Assembly (NCBI GenBank): GCA_016721425.1
Contig: JADKID010000009.1
Coordinates: 372,001 to 436,000 of the forward strand
Length of the DNA stretch: 64,000 bases
Reading direction: 5' to 3'
Origin: Bryobacterales bacterium
Lineage (GTDB): Bacteria > Acidobacteriota > Terriglobia > Bryobacterales > Bryobacteraceae
Of this stretch, positions 31,954-41,188 are shown in pieces. Positions within the stretch are counted from its first letter, which is position 1; every line of letters begins with the position of its first letter. The notes below the pieces were generated by a model, which saw only the letters and a program-made list of their open reading frames with translations, did no database searches and had not been told where the DNA came from. A program made the position numbers and the translations under genes.

Positions 31954-34151
31954 CGGCTGGATCTTTCGTTGTTCACTGGGCGCTGCGCGCGGGGATCACC
32001 GGTGGGGGCAGGGGCGTGGTCGGTGGCGGCGGGCGGCCCGAGCAGCTCCGTGAAGATCGGCTTGAGCGCGTCGGCCCAGAGTTGGTAGGCGGGGAGAGCG
32101 GGGTGGAGCTGATCGGGATCCATCATGCCGGCGCGGAGCTTGCCATCGGGGGTGGCGAGCTTGTCGTTGATGTTCAGGAAGCGTACGGTTTTGCCATCGG
32201 CGAGACGCGCGAGATTGGCGTTGATCTTCCCGATGGTGGGCATGACGGCAGGATTATCGTTGCGGGGGAAGATGGCGGTGAGGATGATGACGGCGCGCGG
32301 GGCCTTGGCGCGCATCGTGGCGACGACTGCCTGGAGCGCCTCGGTGGTGGCAGCCACCTTGGATTCGTCACCCTCCGGCGCGGCCTGGTTGCCGACGTTG
32401 TTGGTGCCGGCGAGCAGGACGAGGACCTTGGGGTTGACGCCATCGAGCTCCCCGTTCTCCAAGCGCCAGAGGATGTTTTGCACGGTGTCGGCGCCCCAAC
32501 CGAAGTCGGCGGCGTTCCAGCCGAAGAAGTTCCGCTTCCAGTTGGCGAGGAGGTCGGGCCGATCGAGGGCGCCCCAGCGGCGGGTGATGGAGTCGCCGGC
32601 GAAATAGACGTCGATGCCGCCCTGGCGGGCTTTTGCGAGGAGCTGCGAGTGGGCGGTGAGCGAGTTCTGATCGGTGCGAGGTACGGCGAGGCTGGCCTTG
32701 ACGGGCGGGGGCGGAGGCGGCGGCGTGTGTTTGAGAAACTTGTTGGCCCAGGGGAGGAAGTACTTCCAGTTGGGCGCGTCGGTGTGGCCGCCGTCATGCT
32801 GGCGCCAGGCCAGATGGCCATCGAGCAGGCCGGTGTTGACGGGCGGCATCTTGGCGTTCTGGTAGTCGTCGCCGACGCCGAGATCCTTCGCGCCGAGCAG
32901 GCGGAAGACGCGGCCGGCATTGACGGTAGCCATGAACGAGCCCTGCTGATCGAGCCATTTGGCGTCGCCCTTTTCGGGGATGCCGTAGCTGATGAAGGTG
33001 AGGCGCGGCGCGCAGAGGGCGATCAGCTCGTGCGAATCCACCGGGATATCGTTGGCGTTTTTGCTGCCGAAGGTGGCATCGGCGGCGCCGTACTTGAGGA
33101 AATTGCCGGCCATCCAGTGATACTCGCCGGAGCCCGTGAGGTTTTCAACGGCCTCACCGAAATTACGGCGGTGGGGCTTGGTGCCGCCCTCGCCGGAAGA
33201 CCCGACGAGCGCGACGGCGAAGCGCGGATCGAAGGCCATGGTGACGAGCGCGGCTTTGCCGTAGCGCGAGACGCCCTCGATGCCGACCTTCTTTGCGTCG
33301 ATGGTCTTGTCGGTTTCGAAATAGTCGAGCGCACGCGAGGCGCCCCAGCCCCAGGCGCGGAGGGCGCCCCAATCGTCGGGCTTGCGGGCCTCGCCTTTGT
33401 TGACGAGTCCGATGATGCCGCGCGTGAGCCCGGCGCCGTTATCGGCCTGGATGCTGGCGGGGTCCAGCAGTGCGTAGCCCCAGCCGTTGGCGATCAACTG
33501 CTCGGCGGCCGGCGGATCGTTGCCCATGGCTGCCTTCATCTGGGCCTGCAACTCGGGACGCTTGGCCATCATCTCGGCCATGCGTTTCATGAAGGCCTTG
33601 CTGCCGAACATGATCATCACGGGCACGGGACCCTTCGCATTGGCGGGAGTGACGAGGGTCATTTGAATGTCGACGGAGATGGAAGGGCAGGCGGTGTTAT
33701 CGGCGTGGCCGACCAGCTCTTTTTCGATGGTGGGAATGGAGCCGGCAGTGGAATTCGTCGTGCTGGCCACGCTCCAGGTGATCTTGGGCACAACGCGGGG
33801 GACGCGGCCCAGAACCTCGCGCTCGAACTCCTCGACGATCTCCGGCCGGCGCTGTTTCCACCAAGTCTTGGCGGAGGTGACTTTCTTGCCGTTCTTCAGC
33901 TTGAGGGTGTCGGGCCAATCGGGATAGGGGTTGGCCTTGGCCTCGTCGATGTTGGCATGATCGGGGGCCTTCTCGTTGCCGCTGGGGCCGGGGCGGAGGG
34001 CCTTGATGCCGAGCTGCTCCATCATGTTGCGATGGTCCTCGGCGGTGGTCCACTTTCCGGGCTGGGGTTGGGTGGGCGGTTGCTGGGCTACGGCTAGGGA
34101 GCCGGCGAGGACCGATAGGAGGAGGGAGAGGAACGGGGCGGTGGGGGTCAT
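31950..34151 (-). CDS. double esterase: CE15 glucuronoyl-esterase-like domain fused to SGNH/GDSL esterase
   Basis: A 733-residue exported protein (signal peptide MTPTAPFLSLLLSVLAGSLA). Residues 40-480 match CE15 glucuronoyl methylesterases: WPDTLKLKNGKKV, the nucleophile elbow GVSRYGKAALV, GSSGEGGTK, and the His motif GGHTDAPNW. A proline linker (TPPPPPPP) leads to an SGNH domain at about 500-700 with the GDSITRRW Ser block, AGTNNVGN and DQLHPAL (Asp-His). CE15 enzymes split ester links between glucuronic acid and lignin or other aglycones; SGNH domains often deacetylate glycans. The fusion suggests joint de-esterification of plant polysaccharides. The gene heads a minus-strand cluster, overlapping the sialidase by 4 nt. 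Confidence 0.87.
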   Translation of the reverse strand: MTPTAPFLSLLLSVLAGSLAVAQQPPTQPQPGKWTTAEDHRNMMEQLGIKALRPGPSGNEKAPDHANIDEAKANPYPDWPDTLKLKNGKKVTSAKTWWKQRRPEIVEEFEREVLGRVPRVVPKITWSVASTTNSTAGSIPTIEKELVGHADNTACPSISVDIQMTLVTPANAKGPVPVMIMFGSKAFMKRMAEMMAKRPELQAQMKAAMGNDPPAAEQLIANGWGYALLDPASIQADNGAGLTRGIIGLVNKGEARKPDDWGALRAWGWGASRALDYFETDKTIDAKKVGIEGVSRYGKAALVTMAFDPRFAVALVGSSGEGGTKPHRRNFGEAVENLTGSGEYHWMAGNFLKYGAADATFGSKNANDIPVDSHELIALCAPRLTFISYGIPEKGDAKWLDQQGSFMATVNAGRVFRLLGAKDLGVGDDYQNAKMPPVNTGLLDGHLAWRQHDGGHTDAPNWKYFLPWANKFLKHTPPPPPPPVKASLAVPRTDQNSLTAHSQLLAKARQGGIDVYFAGDSITRRWGALDRPDLLANWKRNFFGWNAADFGWGADTVQNILWRLENGELDGVNPKVLVLLAGTNNVGNQAAPEGDESKVAATTEALQAVVATMRAKAPRAVIILTAIFPRNDNPAVMPTIGKINANLARLADGKTVRFLNINDKLATPDGKLRAGMMDPDQLHPALPAYQLWADALKPIFTELLGPPAATDHAPAPTGDPRAQRPVNNERSSR

Positions 34152-34265
34152 AGTGGGAGCGCCGAATTGATGATATACCGGCGGGGCGGAATTCGCAGCG
34201 TTACCCTCCGCGGATTGATGTATACTCGCACTCAAACGAAAGCGGGCTCGGCCTCTGAGGACACT

Positions 34266-35465
34266 ATGAACAACATCTCCAGGCGGGATTTTGCGGGCAT
34301 GGCGGCATTTGCGGCGGCGCAGCCTCCGTCGGACCGGGTGCGCGTCGGCGTGATCGGCTGCGGAGGGCGCGGCGTGGGGGCGCATATCGCCACGTTGCTC
34401 AAGATGAAGGAGACGGATAACGTCCAGGTGAACGCGGTGTGCGACGTCTTTGACAAGCGCGCGCAACAGGCGGCGCAGTTGACGGGCGGACGGCCGTATC
34501 AGAACTATCGCGAGTTGCTGGCGAACAAGGACGTGGACGTGGTGTGCATCGCCACGCCGGATCACTGGCATGGGCAGATGGCGATTGACGCGGCGGGCGC
34601 GGGCAAGCACATCTACTGCGAAAAGCCGATGACGCACTCCGTGGAAGAGGCCAAGCTCGTGGTGGCGAAGGTGAAAGAGACCGGCGTGAAGATGCAGGTG
34701 GGCGTGCAGGCGATGTCGGACGACTCGTACGAAACCGCGTACAAGTATGTGAAGGACGGCACGCTGGGCAAGGTGGTGATCGCGCAGATCGATTACTCGC
34801 GCAACTACAAGGACGACTACTGGCTGAAGCCCGTGGATGCGGATCTGCGGCCGGGCGTGAATTTCAACTGGGATCTGTTTCTGGGGCCGGCGCCGAAGCG
34901 GCCGTTCAGCGCGGAGCGGTATTTCAACTGGATCCGATACTTCGACTATTCCGGCGGCGTACCGGCCGGGCTGTTTGTGCACCGCGCTACGCGGCTGATC
35001 AAGGCGCTGGGGTTGACGTTCCCCGAGTATGGCTCGGCGCACGGCGGGAAGTTCGAATTTGGCGGGAGCCTGGGGGAGGTACCGGACACCATCAACATCA
35101 TGTTGGATTATCCGGGCGGGCCCACGGTGATGCTGATCTCGTCGCTGGCGAATGATACTCCGGTGGCGCATACGCTGCGAGGGCACAAGGCGACGCTGGA
35201 GTTTACGCCCACGGGCTTTGTGATCAAGCCGCAGAAGCTCTTTGAAAAGGAGCAGACGGAGATTGTGCACCGCAAGACGGGCGGCGAGGATACAGAGCTG
35301 CATATGCGCAACCTGCTGCGGGCGATCCGGTACAACGAGCCGCTGAAGTGCGACGCCTCGCTGGGTTACTACGGCGTGGTGGCGTGCCAGTTTGGCGTGC
35401 AGTCGCAGCGGCAGCGGAAGTACCTGAAGTGGGACGCGGCGGCGGAGCGGATCGTACCGGCATGA
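34266..35465 (+). CDS. Gfo/Idh/MocA family oxidoreductase
   Basis: A 399-residue protein, ATG at 34266 with GAGG just upstream. The N-terminus has a short twin-arginine-like leader (MNNISRRDFAGMAAFAAAQP). Rossmann motif VRVGVIGCGGRGVG, catalytic Lys motif HIYCEKPMTH and the preceding VCIATPDHWHGQMA are all canonical. The C-terminal domain shares WLGPAPKRPF-type segments (FLGPAPKRPFSAERYFNWIR) with the gene at 26490. NAD(P)-dependent sugar oxidation is likely. The stop overlaps the ATG of the PmoA-family gene (ATGA), so they form an operon. Divergent from the CE15-SGNH gene. Confidence 0.9.
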   Translation: MNNISRRDFAGMAAFAAAQPPSDRVRVGVIGCGGRGVGAHIATLLKMKETDNVQVNAVCDVFDKRAQQAAQLTGGRPYQNYRELLANKDVDVVCIATPDHWHGQMAIDAAGAGKHIYCEKPMTHSVEEAKLVVAKVKETGVKMQVGVQAMSDDSYETAYKYVKDGTLGKVVIAQIDYSRNYKDDYWLKPVDADLRPGVNFNWDLFLGPAPKRPFSAERYFNWIRYFDYSGGVPAGLFVHRATRLIKALGLTFPEYGSAHGGKFEFGGSLGEVPDTINIMLDYPGGPTVMLISSLANDTPVAHTLRGHKATLEFTPTGFVIKPQKLFEKEQTEIVHRKTGGEDTELHMRNLLRAIRYNEPLKCDASLGYYGVVACQFGVQSQRQRKYLKWDAAAERIVPA

Positions 35466-36319
35466 AGGGCGCAGTTGTGTGTGCCTGGGCGCTGGCGGCG
35501 GTGCCGCTGATGGCGGCGAGTCCCTTTCAATTCCGCGAGCTGACGCCGGCCTCGCTGGAGCTGAGCGAGAACGGCAAGCCGGTGCTGGTGTACAACCACG
35601 GGATGATTCTGCCGGAGGGCGTGAAGGAGGGGTTTCGCCGCTCGTCCTACATCCATCCGGTGTGTGCGCCGGATGGCACGGTGCTGACGGACGACTTCCC
35701 CAAGGACCATCTGCATCACCGCGGCATCTGCTGGAGCTGGCCGATTGTGAAGTTCGCCGGCGCCACCTACGATGTGTGGGCCGTGCAGGGCATGCATCAG
35801 CGGTTTGTGCGGTGGAAGACGCGGCGGGTATCGGCGGACAGTGCGGTGCTGGCCGTGGAGAACGGCTGGTTCGTGGGCGAGCGGAAAGCCGTGAAGGAGA
35901 CTGTCGAACTGACGGTGCAGCGCACTGCCGGCGGGCGGCGGAGTTTCATGGTGAAGCTGACGTTTGAGGCCGTGGATGCGCCGGTGGAGCTGGCGGGCCG
36001 GGAGATCAAAGGGTACGGCGGCTTTGGCGTGCGCTTTGCGCCGCGGACCGGGACGGTGTTGCGCACCGAGGCTGGCGTGGAGCCCAAGGACAGCGACATG
36101 GTGAAGCACCCCTGGGCGGAGCTGGAAGGCGTGTTTGCGGGGCGCCGGGCGGGCCTGCGCGTGACCGACGCGGCCGGGAACCCGGAGTACCCCAACGGCT
36201 GGTGCCTGCGGCACTACGGCTACGTGGCGGCAAACTATCCGGGGCTCAACAGCATCACGCTCACGCCCGGGAAGCCGCTGGTACTGCGCTATGAGGTGAC
36301 GGTGTTTTCAGCGACGTAG
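35462..36319 (+). CDS. PmoA family protein (exported, DUF6807-like)
   Basis: A 285-residue protein with a signal peptide (MKGAVVCAWALAAVPLMAA). Conserved features of this family are visible: VLVYNHGMILPEGV, SSYIHPVCAPDG, DFPKDHLHHRGICWSW and WCLRHYGYVAANYPG. The name comes from an early annotation as a methane-oxygenase-like domain, but no methane monooxygenase function is implied. Members appear in glycan-degradation clusters, usually next to Gfo/Idh/MocA genes, as here. His-rich HLHHRG suggests metal or substrate binding. The 3' end overlaps the convergent PL22 gene by 31 bp. Confidence 0.85.
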   Translation: MKGAVVCAWALAAVPLMAASPFQFRELTPASLELSENGKPVLVYNHGMILPEGVKEGFRRSSYIHPVCAPDGTVLTDDFPKDHLHHRGICWSWPIVKFAGATYDVWAVQGMHQRFVRWKTRRVSADSAVLAVENGWFVGERKAVKETVELTVQRTAGGRRSFMVKLTFEAVDAPVELAGREIKGYGGFGVRFAPRTGTVLRTEAGVEPKDSDMVKHPWAELEGVFAGRRAGLRVTDAAGNPEYPNGWCLRHYGYVAANYPGLNSITLTPGKPLVLRYEVTVFSAT

Positions 36320-37401
36320 ACCTGCGCGAAGCCGGTCTGATTGCTGGTGTAGGTGACGAGCTTTTCGTCCGGAGAGTAGCAGGGGTGCGGGTGGGTCCAC
36401 TGCGGGCCGTAGATGGAATCGGTGGGGACCTCCAGCCAGCTCAGCGTGGACTTGGCATCCACCTTCCAATTGGCCGGCGTCGGCTGGGTCCACTGCGTGC
36501 CGCCATTGCCTGATTCGGAAAGGCAGACGCGGCTGCGCCGGCCGGTGGCGACGTCAATCTGGAAGATGCCTTCATCGGGGTGATTGGTGTCGCAGAGGAC
36601 CTTGGCGCCGGCGCGGTTGGGGCTGATGTGCCAGACGCTGTAATCGGTGATGGGCGAGATGGCTCGGGTGGTCCAATCCATGCGGTAGAGGCGCTTGGGC
36701 CAATGGACGAACACGAGGTCGCCGGTTGTGCCGAGGAAGGTCTCGTGGGTGATCCACTGGGAGCCATCGTGCGTGTAGAGACACTCCATGCCGGTGCCGT
36801 CGCGGCGCACGCGGTACATGCGCGGGGCGGGATCGCCGGCGAATTCAATCCACTCCGGGTCTAGCGGGTGAAACTGCGGGTGGATGACGGTGCGGGTGAA
36901 GGGAATGATACGCCAAGCGTCGCCATCGGTGCGTCCGGTGACGATGCCCTGGAGCGAGCCCTGCTTGATGGCGGCGGTCATCCACTGGCCGTTGTCCCCG
37001 AGAGTGCATTCGCCGAGCTGGGCATCTTTGAACTCGACGATCACGGATTCGTGCAGGGTGGCGCGGTCGAGCGTCCAGATGGCGCCTCCACGGACGAAGT
37101 AGACGCGTCGGCCATCGGGCGAGAGCGTGGGGGAGTAGGGGTGGATGGGCGCGGCGGCGGTGAGCTGGCGGATGGGACCCTCGGGGAAAGCAGCCTCAAA
37201 GAGCTGGGCATTGCCAGTGCGGTACGAGGTGAAGAGCAGCGTGCGGGAGTCCGGCGTGAAGGAGCTTTGCAGGAAGTAGCTGAGGTGGTTGATGGAGGGG
37301 TGGCGCGTGATCTGGTGGATGCGGGCGCCGGTGGAGCGCGAGTTGTAGGACGTGGCTTCGGAGGGGTGGAGCGTACCTTTGCCGTACTCGTTGGCGTTCA
37401 C
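36289..37401 (-). CDS. oligogalacturonate lyase family protein (PL22)
   Basis: A 370-residue beta-propeller. Start at GTG 37401, since the chain then opens (NANEYGKGTLHPSE) like known PL22 enzymes; the frame runs open to 37518 with nothing family-like. Blades: RTLLFTSYRTGNAQLFEA, PTLSPDGRRVYFVRGGAIW, the His-rich core HPQFHPLDPEWIEFAGD and the C-terminal HPHPCYSPDEKLVTYTSNQT. PL22 enzymes split unsaturated and saturated digalacturonate by beta-elimination in the cytoplasm. No signal peptide is seen, consistent with that. It lies between the PmoA-family gene and the rhamnosidase, supporting a pectin locus. Confidence 0.85.
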   Translation of the reverse strand: MNANEYGKGTLHPSEATSYNSRSTGARIHQITRHPSINHLSYFLQSSFTPDSRTLLFTSYRTGNAQLFEAAFPEGPIRQLTAAAPIHPYSPTLSPDGRRVYFVRGGAIWTLDRATLHESVIVEFKDAQLGECTLGDNGQWMTAAIKQGSLQGIVTGRTDGDAWRIIPFTRTVIHPQFHPLDPEWIEFAGDPAPRMYRVRRDGTGMECLYTHDGSQWITHETFLGTTGDLVFVHWPKRLYRMDWTTRAISPITDYSVWHISPNRAGAKVLCDTNHPDEGIFQIDVATGRRSRVCLSESGNGGTQWTQPTPANWKVDAKSTLSWLEVPTDSIYGPQWTHPHPCYSPDEKLVTYTSNQTGFAQVYVAENTVTS

Positions 37402-37487
37402 CGTTTCAGGATAGCGGGAGCGGGCGGGTGGCGCGGGCGTATACTGGCCTGGAGCCGGAAAGGCTGAAATGGGAGGTTGACCGTACC

Positions 37488-40400
37488 GTGAAGCGTATCC
37501 TGATGTTGGCGAGTGCACTGGCGTGCACGATGGGGCTGGCGAGTGCCGCCCTGGTGGTGAAGAATTTGCAGGTGGAGTACCGCACGAACCCGCTGGGCAT
37601 CGACGTGGCGCAGCCGCGTTTCGGCTGGCAGATGGCGGCCACGGCGGGTGAGCGCGGCGCCGGGCAGGCCGCCTACCAGTTGGAGGTCAAGGACGCCAAG
37701 GGCAACGTGGTTTGGGATACGAAGAAGACGGCAAGCGCCTCGGCGGCCGGCATCACCTATGGCGGGAGCCCTCTGAAAGGATCCACGCGCTATCTGTGGA
37801 CGGTGGCCGTGTGGGATCAGGCGGGCGCGAAGCTGACGGCGGGCTCGTGGTTTGAAACGGGTCTGATGGACCCCGCGCCGGGCGCGAGCGCGTGGGGCGG
37901 CGCGCAATGGATTGGGGGCGGCAACGAGGATCTGGTGTTGTACTCGCCGTATCTGGCGATATTCGACGTGAAATACGGCGTGAAGATCGCGCCGGGCAGC
38001 ACGCGAGCGAGTTTCATCTATGGCGCGAACGACTCCCGTTTGATGGACCGCAACAAGAACATCTTCCAGATGGAGAGCGCCAAGGACCGGAGCTACATTC
38101 AGATAGAGCTGGACATCTCCGGCGTGGACGGGAGTGCGGGCGGCAAGGCGAAGCTCCATGTGTACCGCGCGGGCTACAAGACTGGCGACACGCCGGGGAC
38201 GCCGCTCAAGACGTTTGAGATTGTTCCGGCGGTGATCCATGCGGGGAACAAGAACGCGGAACACCTGATTGAATTCCGCAGCACGTTCGGCCAGATCTCG
38301 CTCACGGTGGATGGGAATGCGTCCTTCACAGGCCCGCCTCCCGCGGCGCCGGCGGGTGGCCCGCAAGGCGGTCCGCCTCCTGGATTTGGGGGCCGGGGCA
38401 ACTCAGCCACGTCGGTGAATCTGAATCCGGCCGGCTCGGGCGGCAACTACATTCCGTTCGGCATGCTGTGCGATATGGGCTTTGCCGCCGGCGCCGGCCA
38501 AAGCGCGGCGTTCCGCGATGTTACGGTGCGGAACAACCGCGCGCCCAATCATATTCTGTTCCGTGAGGATCTGGCGGGCGGCACATACAAAGGGATCTAT
38601 GCGGATGCGGCCGGCTCCGGGCTGACTGTGGCAAGCGGAAGCTATGTGATCAACGGTGGCAGCCAGGGTGTGCTGGTGGTGAGGAATCCAAGCCGGAATT
38701 CAAGCCCGATGCTGCGCACGAAGTTCAAGGCGCAGGCCAAGGCTGTGGAGAGCGCGCGGTTGTATGTGACGGCGCGCGGCATCTACGAAGTCTCCATCAA
38801 CGGCAAGCGCGTGAGCGATGACTACTACAATCCCGGGCTCACGCAGTACAACGTGACGCACCTCTACCAGACCTATGACGTCACGGGGATGATCCGCGCC
38901 GGCGACAATGCCATGGGCGCGATGCTGGGCGAGGGATGGTGGAGCGGGCTGCTGAGTTTCGGCAACATCTGGAACCATTTCGGCGACCGGCAGTCTCTGC
39001 TGGCCAAGCTGGTGGTCACCTACAAGGACGGCACTGCCGACACCATCACGACGAACCCGCAGGCGTGGAAGTATTACGGAAACGGGCCGGTGGTGTATAG
39101 CAGCCTGGATTTTGGTGAGGTGTATGACTCGGCGCGAGCGCGGGCCGTGGAGGGCTGGACAACGGCTGCCTACAACGACAGCAAGTGGAAGAGCGCGGTG
39201 GTGGTGCCGTTGCAAGGCACGGCCTTTACTGGCGTGGAGCAGGCGCGGGGCGGCGGCCCGGGCACGCCGTTCGACTACAGCAAGCTGGCGCTCATCGGGC
39301 AGATCGGCAACAACGCCGGGGTGTTCCGGACCTTGACGGCGAAGAGCGTGAAGGAGGCGCGGCCGGGCGTCTTTGTTTACGACATGGGGCAGAACATCGT
39401 GGGCGTGCCGCGGATCAGCATCGCCAACGGCAAGGCCGGCGGCAAAGTGACGCTGCGGTTTGCCGAGGTGCTGTATCCGGCGTTGAAAGAGTCCGGCGCC
39501 AATGTCGGCATGATCATGACGGAGAACTATCGCGCGGCGCTGAGCCAGGACGTGTACACGATGGCAGCGGGGCCGCAGGTCTATCAGCCGAAGTTCACCT
39601 CGCATGGGTATCAGTACGTCGAGATCACCGGCGTGGACAAGGCGCTGCCGCTGACGGCGGTGCAGGGCGTGGCGATCAGTTCCGTGCGCGAGTTGACGGC
39701 CGACTACCGGACGTCGAACGAAAAGGTCAACCGGCTGTGGTCCAACCTGGTGTGGTCCAACGTGGACAACTTCCTGACCATCCCAACGGACTGCCCGCAG
39801 CGCAATGAGCGCATGGGCTGGTCCGGCGACATCAATGTGTTTTCCCGCACGGCCACCTACGTTTCGAATGCGGACCAGTTCCTCACGCGCCACATGTACG
39901 CCATGCGCGACGTGCAGACGGCCTCCGGGCGGTTCACCGACGTGGCGCCCGTGGGCGGCGGCTTTGGCGGGATCCTGTGGGGCAGCGCCGGCGTTGTTGT
40001 GCCTTGGGAAACCTACTTGCAGTACAACGACGTTGCCTTGCTGGAGCGGCACTATCCGGCAATGGCGGCCTATCTGGCCTATCTGGAGACCACCATCGAC
40101 CCGAAGACCGGCCTGAGCTCTGACGCGCAGTTGGGCGACTGGCTGGGACCGCAGAACAACGCGCTGGGCGCGCCGTTCTTGGCTACGGCGTATCACGCCT
40201 TTTCCCTGGACATCATGGCCAAGGCAGCGGGTGTACTGGGCAAGTCCGCAGACGCTGCAAAGTACAAGGCGCTCTATGAGAAGCGCAAGGCGTTCTTCAA
40301 TGCCACCTTCGTAAATGCCGGCAAAAAGACAATCGGCATCGCCGGACGCGGCGGTTTTGGCCGGCCGGGCGCAACGGCTGCCCCGCCGGAATTCAAACTG

Positions 40401-41138
40401 GCCGACACGCAGACCTCCTACGCGGTGGGCCTGGCGCTGGGTGTGTTCAGTGATGAGAACATCCCGCACATGGTCAAGAACCTGGCAGATACCGTCATCC
40501 GCGAGAACAAGGATGACGATGGGAAGATGCGGCCGAGCCACTCGCTGATGACGGGGTTCATCGGCACGGCGTGGATCAGCAAGGCGCTTTCAGACAGCGG
40601 CCACAGCGAGCTGGCATACCGGATCCTGCAGAATAGCCAGTATCCTTCGTGGCTCTATGCGATTGATCAGGGCGCGACCAGCATCTGGGAGCGGCTGAAC
40701 GGATACACGGTGGAGAACGGGTTTGGTGGCAACAACAGCATGAACTCGTTCAACCACTACTCGTTCGGCGCGGTGGGGCAGTGGATGATGGCGTATTCGC
40801 TGGGCATCCAGCGGGACGAGGCCGGATTCCAGAAGTTCATCCTGCAGCCCGAGCCCGATCCTACCGGCGTGATGACGTGGGCGGAGGGCCACTACGACTC
40901 GATCTACGGCCGGATCAACAGCGCCTGGAAAGTGGCTGGGCCGGTGCTGACCTACCGGACCACGGTGCCCGCCAACACGCAGGCTACGCTGTACCTGCCG
41001 GCAAAGACGGCGGAGGCGGTGAAGGAGGGCGGCAAGGATTCGCGCACGGCGAAGGGCGTGACGTTCCTGAGGATGGAGAAGGGGAAGGCGGTGTACCGGC
41101 TGGATTCGGGCAGCTACGAGTTCACGGCGAGCCGCTGA
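37488..41138 (+). CDS. exported alpha-L-rhamnosidase (GH78) with Gly/Pro-rich insert
   Basis: A 1216-residue protein from GTG 37488 (signal peptide MKRILMLASALACTMGLASA), with GGGAGG upstream. The order is an N-terminal Ig-like domain (LQVEYRTNPLGIDVAQPRFG), a beta-sandwich that contains an inserted concanavalin-like region (residues about 150-380) with a Gly/Pro-rich loop (PPPAAPAGGPQGGPPPGFGG), a GH78 N-domain (VSINGKRVSDDYYNPGLTQY), the catalytic (alpha/alpha)6 barrel (TDCPQRNERMGWSGD, TSIWERLNGY, FNHYSFGAVGQW) and a C-terminal sandwich. GH78 removes rhamnose from rhamnogalacturonan and flavonoid glycosides. The acid residues in DCPQRNERMGWSGD are intact. Confidence 0.93.
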   Translation: MKRILMLASALACTMGLASAALVVKNLQVEYRTNPLGIDVAQPRFGWQMAATAGERGAGQAAYQLEVKDAKGNVVWDTKKTASASAAGITYGGSPLKGSTRYLWTVAVWDQAGAKLTAGSWFETGLMDPAPGASAWGGAQWIGGGNEDLVLYSPYLAIFDVKYGVKIAPGSTRASFIYGANDSRLMDRNKNIFQMESAKDRSYIQIELDISGVDGSAGGKAKLHVYRAGYKTGDTPGTPLKTFEIVPAVIHAGNKNAEHLIEFRSTFGQISLTVDGNASFTGPPPAAPAGGPQGGPPPGFGGRGNSATSVNLNPAGSGGNYIPFGMLCDMGFAAGAGQSAAFRDVTVRNNRAPNHILFREDLAGGTYKGIYADAAGSGLTVASGSYVINGGSQGVLVVRNPSRNSSPMLRTKFKAQAKAVESARLYVTARGIYEVSINGKRVSDDYYNPGLTQYNVTHLYQTYDVTGMIRAGDNAMGAMLGEGWWSGLLSFGNIWNHFGDRQSLLAKLVVTYKDGTADTITTNPQAWKYYGNGPVVYSSLDFGEVYDSARARAVEGWTTAAYNDSKWKSAVVVPLQGTAFTGVEQARGGGPGTPFDYSKLALIGQIGNNAGVFRTLTAKSVKEARPGVFVYDMGQNIVGVPRISIANGKAGGKVTLRFAEVLYPALKESGANVGMIMTENYRAALSQDVYTMAAGPQVYQPKFTSHGYQYVEITGVDKALPLTAVQGVAISSVRELTADYRTSNEKVNRLWSNLVWSNVDNFLTIPTDCPQRNERMGWSGDINVFSRTATYVSNADQFLTRHMYAMRDVQTASGRFTDVAPVGGGFGGILWGSAGVVVPWETYLQYNDVALLERHYPAMAAYLAYLETTIDPKTGLSSDAQLGDWLGPQNNALGAPFLATAYHAFSLDIMAKAAGVLGKSADAAKYKALYEKRKAFFNATFVNAGKKTIGIAGRGGFGRPGATAAPPEFKLADTQTSYAVGLALGVFSDENIPHMVKNLADTVIRENKDDDGKMRPSHSLMTGFIGTAWISKALSDSGHSELAYRILQNSQYPSWLYAIDQGATSIWERLNGYTVENGFGGNNSMNSFNHYSFGAVGQWMMAYSLGIQRDEAGFQKFILQPEPDPTGVMTWAEGHYDSIYGRINSAWKVAGPVLTYRTTVPANTQATLYLPAKTAEAVKEGGKDSRTAKGVTFLRMEKGKAVYRLDSGSYEFTASR

Positions 41139-41188
41139 GTAATCTGGCGGCGGACGAGAGGCGCCCGCCGCCAGAGTCCTTCAGGAGT

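Noticed and set aside
38700..40541. 613-residue minus-strand frame
   Set aside because: Antisense of the GH78 rhamnosidase; composition typical of shadows in high-GC genes.
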